Shown here: positions 13,032 through 17,072 of the stretch, in pieces
Numbering within the stretch: position 1 is the first letter of the stretch
Layout: each line of letters starts with the position of its first letter
Assembly (NCBI GenBank): GCA_964540995.1
Contig: CAZIOU010000018.1
Span: 1 to 17,072, forward strand
Origin: JAZDLR01 sp964540995
GTDB lineage: Bacteria > Patescibacteriota > Patescibacteriia > UBA1558 > 2-01-FULL-52-15
Direction: 5' to 3'
Length of the DNA: 17,072 bases
Position numbers and translations under genes: made by a program
The notes under the pieces: generated by a model
Databases searched by the model: none
What the model was told of the DNA's origin: nothing
The model's input: the letters and a program-made list of their open reading frames with translations, nothing else

Positions 13032-13085
13032 ATGCCGAGGTGGCGAAATTGGTAGACCTGCCTGCCGGCAGGCAGGCGCACAGCC
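13032..13085 (+). pseudogene. tRNA-Leu 5' fragment split by a palindrome (copy 2)
   Basis: Bases 13032-13056 and 13077-13085 together match the intact tRNA-Leu and its preceding AT from 13337 to 13370 exactly. A 20-bp palindrome lies between them, just before the 3' D-stem strand CGC. The copy stops at the end of the 5' anticodon-stem strand; no 3' half is present. Confidence 0.88.
13057..13076. repeat. GC-rich palindrome, copy 2
   Basis: CCTGCCTGCCGGCAGGCAGG, a perfect 20-bp palindrome, in the D arm of the broken tRNA-Leu copy. Confidence 0.92.
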
Positions 13086-13101
13086 AAACAGAAATCGTAA
13101 T

Positions 13102-13374
13102 ATGTTCTATGTTTACGCGTTAAAAAGTTTAGCAAGATCATACATATACGTTGGGCTGACCGATAATTTAGCCCGTCGCATCGAGCAACATCAAGCGGGT
13201 CATTCAAAGACAACTAGACCCTATCGTCCATTTGAGGTGATCTATACCGAAACACAACCAACAAGAATGTTAGCCCGTCAGAGAGAAAAATACCTTAAAT
13301 CAGGGGCAGGCAAAGAGTTTCTTAAAACCATTAATCATGCCGAGGTGGCGAAATTGGTAGACGCACAGCCTTGA
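13102..13374 (+). CDS. GIY-YIG nuclease-like small protein ending inside tRNA-Leu
   Basis: A stand-alone GIY-YIG domain of the UvrC/URI type, a metal-dependent DNA endonuclease fold. Of 90 aa, residues 1-79 are the domain: VYA (4-6) and YVG (16-18) stand for the GIY and YIG motifs, with Arg25/Arg26, His30 and the late Glu62 (RQREKYLKS) as likely catalytic residues. Residues 80-90 are encoded by the intact tRNA-Leu, and the stop TGA uses tRNA bases U33, G34 and A35. A 5' tRNA-Leu fragment lies just upstream, so the ORF is flanked by direct repeats of the tRNA's 5' half. A homing or insertion history is possible. No SD is visible. Confidence 0.85.
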   Translation: MFYVYALKSLARSYIYVGLTDNLARRIEQHQAGHSKTTRPYRPFEVIYTETQPTRMLARQREKYLKSGAGKEFLKTINHAEVAKLVDAQP

Positions 13375-13425
13375 GGTGGCTGCGGCCGAAAGGCCTTGCA
13401 AGTTCAAATCTTGTCCTCGGCACCA
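13339..13425 (+). tRNA. tRNA-Leu (anticodon GAG)
   Basis: Complete 87-nt class II tRNA with encoded CCA. Acceptor GCCGAGG pairs with CCTCGGC; D-stem GCG/CGC; anticodon stem CAGCC/GGCTG around TTGAGGT gives GAG (codon CTC); long variable arm CGGCCGAAAGGCCT; T-arm GCAAG-TTCAAAT-CTTGT. Its 5' part is repeated twice upstream in broken form. Confidence 0.96.
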
Positions 13426-13453
13426 TTATCTAGAGGTTGTAGAACAAAATAAT

Positions 13454-13753
13454 ATGACAAAATTAATTGGTAATATAATTGAACTGGTTTATCTGTCGAT
13501 CTTGTCTCTCGTATTTATCGTCTTCGGTTATCTTACTTGGCGTAATTCAATTACTTCGTCGGATTGGAATAAGTTTAGTGCTAAAGTCCATCCGTCAAAT
13601 TTTGAAGTATTAGAAAAAAACACAAAAAAATTATCGCCAGCAAATGGCAATAAATATACCGCAGTGATGTTATTTGCGATGGGGGTTATGCTTCTTGTGG
13701 CGGTTATCATTCTATTTACAGTAAGATTGAATAACGGAGGGTACACTTTGTAA
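13454..13753 (+). CDS. Small membrane protein, 99 aa, two predicted helices
   Basis: Not a recognised family. The reading frame stays open upstream into tRNA-Leu, so ATG 13454, just after the tRNA, is taken as the start. A first hydrophobic segment covers about residues 6-28 and a second about 70-92, joined by a Lys/Asn/Ser-rich region of about 40 residues. With both ends short, the two ends would lie on the same side. No SD is visible. It may be cotranscribed with tRNA-Leu. Confidence 0.7.
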   Translation: MTKLIGNIIELVYLSILSLVFIVFGYLTWRNSITSSDWNKFSAKVHPSNFEVLEKNTKKLSPANGNKYTAVMLFAMGVMLLVAVIILFTVRLNNGGYTL

Positions 13754-13790
13754 CTGGATCAATTAATAGTACTATTGTCAGCATAGTTAC

Positions 13791-13867
13791 GGACGCATAG
13801 CTCAGCTGGTTACCTGCCTGCGGCAGGCAGGGAGCACTTCGTTTACACCTGCCTTTGCCGAAGCGAA
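13791..13867 (+). pseudogene. Broken tRNA-Val-like 5' half with inserted palindrome
   Basis: GGACGCA-TA-GCTC-AGCTGGTTA (13791-13812) is followed by a 19-bp palindrome and then GAGCACTTCGTTTACAC (13832-13848), identical to the D-stem to anticodon-loop part of the intact tRNA-Val at 13921-13937. The acceptor strand differs from that tRNA. After the anticodon loop an unrelated CTGCCTTTGC precedes CGAAG; no T-arm or 3' acceptor strand follows. Confidence 0.82.
13813..13831. repeat. GC-rich palindrome, copy 3
   Basis: CCTGCCTGCGGCAGGCAGG, inserted just before the 3' D-stem strand GAGC of the broken tRNA-Val copy, the same structural position as in tRNA-Leu copy 2. Confidence 0.9.
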
Positions 13868-13898
13868 GATATAAATAAGTTTTTTAAAAAATAATATT

Positions 13899-13975
13899 GG
13901 GTGGTTAGCTCAGCTGGTTAGAGCACTTCGTTTACACCGAAGGGGTCAAAGGTTCGAATCCTTTACCACCCACCA
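13899..13975 (+). tRNA. tRNA-Val (anticodon UAC)
   Basis: Complete 77-nt cloverleaf with encoded CCA. Acceptor GGGTGGT pairs with ACCACCC; D-stem GCTC/GAGC; anticodon stem CTTCG/CGAAG around TTTACAC gives TAC (codon GTA); T-arm AAAGG-TTCGAAT-CCTTT. Confidence 0.97.
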
Positions 13976-14011
13976 GCTTAACACTTATAATTAATAGTAC
14001 TTCGGCTTCGC

Positions 14012-14103
14012 GCAGGCAGGCCGAGGAGGTCCTAGGTTCCCAGCTCACCTATTAAATAATAGAGCTGGTCCGCCTCTGGCGGGGAATCCTCTCGGATCCA
14101 CCA
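14012..14103 (+). pseudogene. Degenerate tRNA remnant with two hairpins in the T-loop position
   Basis: A half palindrome GCAGGCAGG (14012-14020) precedes GAGGTCCTAGGTTC, which resembles a variable region and T-stem up to TTC. Two hairpins follow: CCAGCTC (14040-14046) with GAGCTGG (14062-14068) and an inner TATTA/TAATA, and then CCGCC (14070-14074) with GGCGG (14078-14082). GAATCCTCTCGGATCCACCA (14084-14103) then looks like a tRNA 3' end from the T loop to CCA. The source tRNA is not identifiable. Confidence 0.5.
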
Positions 14104-14125
14104 TTCTAAAAAAATAAAAGATACT

Positions 14126-14395
14126 ATGTTCGCTCGAATTTTCATCAGCCTTATCATGATCGGAATCGGTTACATCATGGTCTGGAAAGCCAACTGGTTC
14201 CTCGGTGCCATCGGTAGTATCGACAGCGCCGAGAAGTATATGCACAGCGAGGGCGGTAGCCGGTTGATGTATAAGCTAATTGGTATTGTCATCATTATTA
14301 TCGGCGCACTGTATATGACTGGATTATTGGAGCCCATGATGCTCTCCATATTGCGGACGTTCTTCCCAGCAGTAATATTCGGTAGTAATTCCTAA
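14126..14395 (+). CDS. Small membrane protein, 89 aa
   Basis: Two predicted membrane helices (about residues 4-26 and 50-70) joined by a polar stretch with SAEKYMHSEGGSRLMYKLIG, then a hydrophobic tail. From memory, proteins with W-F-x-G-S ... EGGSR-L-x-YKLIG-x-I are common uncharacterised proteins in Patescibacteria; I know of no function. ATG 14126 has no SD. tRNA-Ala begins 11 nt after the stop codon, so the two may share a transcript. Confidence 0.78.
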   Translation: MFARIFISLIMIGIGYIMVWKANWFLGAIGSIDSAEKYMHSEGGSRLMYKLIGIVIIIIGALYMTGLLEPMMLSILRTFFPAVIFGSNS

Positions 14396-14406
14396 AATTT
14401 ATTTAA

Positions 14407-14482
14407 GGGCCCTTAGCTCATTTGGTAGAGCACCGCGTTTGCAACGCGGGGGTGGCCGGTTCGAGCCCGGCAGGGTCCACCA
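14407..14482 (+). tRNA. tRNA-Ala (anticodon UGC)
   Basis: Complete 76-nt cloverleaf with encoded CCA. Acceptor GGGCCCT pairs with AGGGTCC with one G-T pair (G3-T70, the identity position for alanine tRNA); D-stem GCTC/GAGC; anticodon stem CCGCG/CGCGG around TTTGCAA gives TGC; T-arm GCCGG-TTCGAGC-CCGGC. Confidence 0.97.
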
Positions 14483-14514
14483 TTCTTCGTTCGCCGAAGG
14501 CGAACTTCGAATGG
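14480..14514. repeat. Palindrome starting in the CCA of tRNA-Ala
   Basis: CCATTC (14480-14485) pairs with GAATGG (14509-14514), and GTTCGCC (14489-14495) with GGCGAAC (14499-14505), with a 3-nt loop. Its first three bases are the tRNA's CCA. A further CATTCTTC/GAAGAATG inverted pair spans 14481-14538. Confidence 0.65.
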
Positions 14515-14590
14515 CGCAGCCATGAGAAGTAGAAGAATGTCCTCTCTAGTGAGGATGGCAGGGCTACGGATGGCCTTTGGCCATCAAATA

Positions 14591-14620
14591 CACAGCAAAT
14601 CAACAGGCTGTTTTTTGTTT
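14591..14620 (+). terminator. Weak terminator before the 14722 gene
   Basis: ACAGC pairs with GCTGT across a loop of about 10 nt, followed by TTTTTTGTTTT. It may end the tRNA-Ala transcript. The rest of the 239-nt gap 14483-14721 holds the palindrome above, small hairpins (14540-14590) and the next promoter. Confidence 0.45.
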
Positions 14621-14631
14621 TCTCTCCTCTA

Positions 14632-14660
14632 TTGACAAACTATTAATATACTGATATAGT
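14632..14660 (+). promoter_or_regulatory. Promoter of the 14722 gene
   Basis: TTGACA (14632-14637), a 17-nt spacer and TATAGT (14655-14660). The leader then contains TCAACTCGTTC (14667-14677), also present in the leader of the 7846 gene. Confidence 0.75.
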
Positions 14661-14721
14661 AGCAAATCAACTCGTTCCCTTAACAATTTCCCGTTTCCTT
14701 CACCCATAGAGGAGAAATGTC

Positions 14722-15366
14722 ATGTCAGCAGAAGCAACCGTTCCGGATCTGCCGCAAATCAACATCTTCATTGTTCAGCAAAAGGGTACCAATGAACTCA
14801 CTACTGTGATGACAACGTTAACGATTCACGAGTGGCTCAAAGCAAACCCCTCTCTCCATCTTTACGGCGATCGTTGCATGAATGCGCTGAGGGACTTGTC
14901 GCACGACGATCAACTTTCGTTTCTTCAGCTTTGTAAGATTCCGGCCATGGCCCGTGCTCTGAATTCCATCGCTACCGCTTTTTCGAGTGTTACCAGTGGA
15001 ACGATCAAGTCGGAGATCGAAACTTCAGACACTCGGCTTCGCGGGGAGCTAGCTCTCGACATGATGCTCAAGCTATTCGGTCGTGATGTAGTTCAACTTT
15101 TGGTGAGTCGGTACAGCCATGTTTATCCGCTAAGCCCCGGAGGAGTTGAGCTCGAGCGGGCTGCAACTGCTGAAACCCCGCCCATCGCTCCGGCAGCCCC
15201 CACAGCTGAAACTGAGACCCCTCCTCTGCCCGCAGAACCTCGAGTCCTGAGGTCCGGGGTCGCGGAAACCGTGTCAGAGGGTGAACAGGTTCGCACCGAG
15301 GGCGGAAAAGCACTTCGTGTGAGCACCGATCCCACTGTTCTCGATCAGCTTCGAGAAATGGATTAA
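14722..15366 (+). CDS. Unknown protein, 214 aa, with Pro/Ala-rich C-terminal region
   Basis: No family is recognised. ATG 14722 follows GAGGAG (14709-14714) with a 7-nt spacer. The N-terminal about 140 residues look folded: a beta-like start (INIFIVQQKG), then helices with DRCMNALRDLSHDDQLSFLQLCKIP. A low-complexity Ala/Pro/Thr/Glu linker covers about residues 148-175, and the C-terminus is charged with VLDQLREMD at the end. No signal peptide or membrane segment is visible. It has its own promoter and terminator. The linker suggests a two-part or surface-exposed protein, but this is only a guess. Confidence 0.8.
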   Translation: MSAEATVPDLPQINIFIVQQKGTNELTTVMTTLTIHEWLKANPSLHLYGDRCMNALRDLSHDDQLSFLQLCKIPAMARALNSIATAFSSVTSGTIKSEIETSDTRLRGELALDMMLKLFGRDVVQLLVSRYSHVYPLSPGGVELERAATAETPPIAPAAPTAETETPPLPAEPRVLRSGVAETVSEGEQVRTEGGKALRVSTDPTVLDQLREMD

Positions 15367-15372
15367 CCTTTG

Positions 15373-15406
15373 CCCCACCAGTCACTTGACTTGGTGGGGT
15401 TTTCTT
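15373..15406 (+). terminator. Terminator of the 14722 gene
   Basis: CCCCACCA (15373-15380) pairs with TGGTGGGG (15392-15399), with inner GTC/GAC, followed by TTTTCTT. Confidence 0.85.
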
Positions 15407-15415
15407 ATTGTTATC

Positions 15416-15421
15416 TATGAT
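15416..15421 (+). promoter_or_regulatory. -10 box candidate of the sigma factor gene
   Basis: TATGAT ends 8 nt before ATG 15430; a start near 15428 would leave almost no leader. No good -35 is seen, as the usual position lies in the preceding terminator. Confidence 0.45.
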
Positions 15422-15429
15422 AGTATGTA

Positions 15430-15969
15430 ATGACTAGTAAGATTCAGCTAAACACTACGTCATACACAATAATGAGTGACCTCGAGAAGCAATTTATTGC
15501 TGGCTACGAAGCCTACTCAGATGCCATTTATCGGCATTGCTATTTTCGCATTGGGCAGAAAGCTGAAGCCTATGATCTAATGCAAGAAACGTTCACCCGT
15601 GCTTGGGACTATCTAGCAGCTGGTAAGTCTATCGATAATTTACGAGCCTTCCTCTACCGCGTCGCCACCAACTTAATTATCGATCGTAGCCGCAAACACC
15701 ACGAACAGTCACTAGAGCAATTAATGGACGAGGGATTCCAACCGAGTTCATCACTGCATCTCAAGTTACCGTCGACGCTTGATGCCAAGGCCGCTCTTGC
15801 AGTTATCGATCAGATGGAAGAATCCCAACGGCAAGTCATCATCTGGCGCTATGTCGAAGATATGCGACCCAAAGACATCGCCCGTCTAACTGGCGAATCA
15901 GAAAATGTAATATCAGTCCGTCTCCACCGCGCCATGAAGCAACTCAAACAATTATTATCCTATGAATAA
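15430..15969 (+). CDS. ECF-type RNA polymerase sigma factor
   Basis: Directs RNA polymerase to a specific set of promoters, probably in response to an envelope or environmental signal. Of 179 aa, the sigma-2 region (about residues 18-85) has the DLMQETFTRAWDYL and NLRAFLYRVATNLIIDRSRK motifs, and the sigma-4 region (about 120-178) has the VIIWRYVEDMRPKDIARLTGE helix-turn-helix. Sigma-3 is absent, as expected for an ECF. ATG 15430 (near the -10 box) and ATG 15472 (residue 15) are both possible; homology starts after the second. No SD. The stop overlaps the next start by 8 nt, which indicates translational coupling with the likely anti-sigma. Confidence 0.9.
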   Translation: MTSKIQLNTTSYTIMSDLEKQFIAGYEAYSDAIYRHCYFRIGQKAEAYDLMQETFTRAWDYLAAGKSIDNLRAFLYRVATNLIIDRSRKHHEQSLEQLMDEGFQPSSSLHLKLPSTLDAKAALAVIDQMEESQRQVIIWRYVEDMRPKDIARLTGESENVISVRLHRAMKQLKQLLSYE

Positions 15970-16987
15970 CATCGAAGACCCTTTACTAGAAGCATTACGT
16001 AGCGAGCGGTTATCTGCTGATCAGAAATCTGCCGGCAGAAAGCAGCTACTACAATATCTTCAGGATCACCCAGCTCCATCCAATGTTAAGCTACATAGCC
16101 AATCAAAAGCTTCTTTCTGGTCGCGCTGGAAGCTACTTTCGTTGGCTACGTCCAGCCTCGTAATTATCTTGGTTGCCGGCATTGGAGTTTCTTACGCAGC
16201 CGAAGGTAGCCTACCGGGTGATCTACTGTACCCAGTTAAGAAACAACTAACCGAACCCCTACGCGCTAAGCTGGCTACTTCACCAGAAGCCAAATCTCGC
16301 TGGACAGCCGAAGTGGTCAAGCGACGTCTCGACGAAGCTGTCTCTTTAGCAGCAGAAAGACGTCTGAGTCCTGAGATGGAAGTAACTATAAGCAAGGAAG
16401 TATCAGAGAAAACCGACCAACTGCAGCTACAATTAGACTCTTTAAAACACAATGGTCGGGCCGATACCGCCTCCGATATTAGCTCTCGTGCACAAGCTGT
16501 ACTTGATTCTCGCAAGAAGCTGTTCCACGACTTGAAGCCAACAACTACCGCCCTATCCGCTACACTGTCTGAAAAAGCCTCCTCCAGTGCCATGGCTCGT
16601 GTGGAGCTAGAAGCACGACTTGCCACTTCAACTGACCAGACACTCGACAGTAAGAAATATAACCGCAAAGAAATCGAAAGCCAGCGTAGTCTGGAGCAAG
16701 CCAAAAAACTTCTCCGCCAGTCCAATATTGATGAGCAGCAACAAAACGAAATTCGTAAATTACTTGATAGGAGCGAACAACTACAACGGGAAGCACAAGA
16801 GGCTTTGAAACAAAATAAACCCAACCAAGCCTACCTTCAACTGCAGACAGCAGAACGATTAAACGATCAAGCACTGATCACGACCAAAGACTCTACGACA
16901 CTCAACCAAAATAAACCCAAAGACAAAGGTTCGCTGCCACGCAAAGAATCAAAAGAAACCTCGAAAGAAAATCGAAAACAAGATTAA
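15962..16987 (+). CDS. DUF5667-type membrane protein, likely anti-sigma factor
   Basis: A 341-aa protein with a cytoplasmic N-terminus (residues 1-57), one membrane helix (about 58-80), and an outer region that begins AAEGSLPGDLLYPVKKQLTE and looks like DUF5667, a domain I know from proteins adjacent to ECF sigma factors. The remainder is a long, Glu/Gln/Lys-rich helical or coiled-coil region, ending in a very basic tail. The pairing with the sigma gene and 8-nt overlap support an anti-sigma or sigma-sensing role, but the short cytoplasmic part lacks a clear zinc-binding anti-sigma motif. Confidence 0.8.
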   Translation: MNNIEDPLLEALRSERLSADQKSAGRKQLLQYLQDHPAPSNVKLHSQSKASFWSRWKLLSLATSSLVIILVAGIGVSYAAEGSLPGDLLYPVKKQLTEPLRAKLATSPEAKSRWTAEVVKRRLDEAVSLAAERRLSPEMEVTISKEVSEKTDQLQLQLDSLKHNGRADTASDISSRAQAVLDSRKKLFHDLKPTTTALSATLSEKASSSAMARVELEARLATSTDQTLDSKKYNRKEIESQRSLEQAKKLLRQSNIDEQQQNEIRKLLDRSEQLQREAQEALKQNKPNQAYLQLQTAERLNDQALITTKDSTTLNQNKPKDKGSLPRKESKETSKENRKQD

Positions 16988-17022
16988 AAAATAATTGCAC
17001 CAACACGGGTGCAATTATTTTT
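16987..17022. terminator. Terminator of the sigma operon
   Basis: AAAAATAATTGCACC (16987-17001) pairs with GGTGCAATTATTTTT (17008-17022) with a 6-nt loop. The A- and T-rich ends make it usable in both directions. Confidence 0.85.
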
Positions 17023-17034
17023 GGTAAATTATTA

Positions 17035-17063
17035 TTGTGAGAAAAAAATATTCGTTGTATAAT
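17035..17063 (+). promoter_or_regulatory. Promoter of a gene beyond the window
   Basis: TTGTGA (17035-17040), a 17-nt spacer and TATAAT (17058-17063), 9 nt before the window ends. Confidence 0.6.
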
Positions 17064-17072
17064 ATAGGTAGT

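Noticed and set aside
12910..13425. Split tRNA (separately coded halves) or a group I intron in tRNA-Leu
   Set aside because: An intact, uninterrupted tRNA-Leu is present; the fragments have no matching 3' halves; no intron core is visible.
13376..13453. Start of the small membrane protein inside tRNA-Leu
   Set aside because: The upstream part of the frame is just the tRNA 3' half read as protein; ATG 13454 after the tRNA gives a normal membrane protein.
14418..14603. Minus-strand ORF over tRNA-Ala
   Set aside because: It is the reverse reading of the tRNA and its palindrome.
16192..16824. 210-aa minus-strand ORF rich in Ser/Cys/Leu
   Set aside because: It is the antisense of the DUF5667-type gene; composition and lack of start signals fit a shadow.
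1..17072. UGA read as an amino acid (as in Gracilibacteria/Absconditabacteria)
   Set aside because: Well-defined genes end at TGA at the expected length (for example the stop at 10309-10311), and no conserved gene has in-frame TGA.
1..17072. CRISPR array or complete insertion sequence
   Set aside because: No regularly spaced direct repeats and no transposase gene were seen; repeats here are isolated palindromes and tRNA fragments.

Overview
The window most likely comes from a bacterium of the Candidate Phyla Radiation (Patescibacteria). This is an inference from five signs: small ORFs with standard TAA/TAG/TGA stops; many housekeeping genes with no Shine-Dalgarno (SD) sequence and a -10 box almost touching the start codon; a class II (B12-dependent) ribonucleotide reductase next to a corrinoid adenosyltransferase; a DUF5667-type protein after an ECF sigma factor; and short GC-rich palindromes in tRNA-rich spacers. 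I cannot name a lineage more precisely.

Layout. Positions 1-2400 hold two monocistronic genes of unknown function (190-993 and 1574-2347) that look like divergent paralogues, with a small coiled-coil gene on the minus strand between them. Positions 2400-7490 are a nucleotide/cofactor block: nrdJ behind a promoter that overlaps two NrdR-like boxes and a terminator-like leader hairpin, then a CobA/BtuR-type adenosyltransferase that could supply NrdJ's adenosylcobalamin, then a Nudix hydrolase. Positions 7490-8270 carry a 36-residue membrane peptide gene and a 98-residue basic protein gene, separated and followed by copies of a 39-bp inverted repeat. Positions 8315-10311 are a pilT-type ATPase gene followed 2 bp later by a cyclic-nucleotide-binding/GAF sensor. 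Positions 10397-10870 and 12910-14514 are tRNA regions: five intact tRNAs (Arg-UCG, Lys-CUU, Leu-GAG, Val-UAC, Ala-UGC) mixed with broken tRNA copies, hairpins and a GIY-YIG nuclease ORF. An RluD-type pseudouridine synthase, a guanylate-kinase-like gene and rplS lie between them. Positions 14630-17022 hold another SD-led unknown gene and an ECF sigma/membrane-protein operon.

Two patterns stand out. First, the genes fall into two expression classes. Five unknown genes (190, 1574, 7569, 7846, 14722) each have a strong SD, mostly a TTGACA-type -35, and their own hairpin terminator; housekeeping genes have no SD and several appear leaderless. In two of the five, an inverted repeat abuts the -35 exactly. 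Second, the broken tRNA copies are interrupted by, or joined to, short palindromes at recurring structural positions: before the 3' D-stem strand twice, at the acceptor/D-arm junction once, and in the T loop twice. This resembles palindromic-element insertion or a tRNA-targeted rearrangement process and is the best candidate for something undescribed here.
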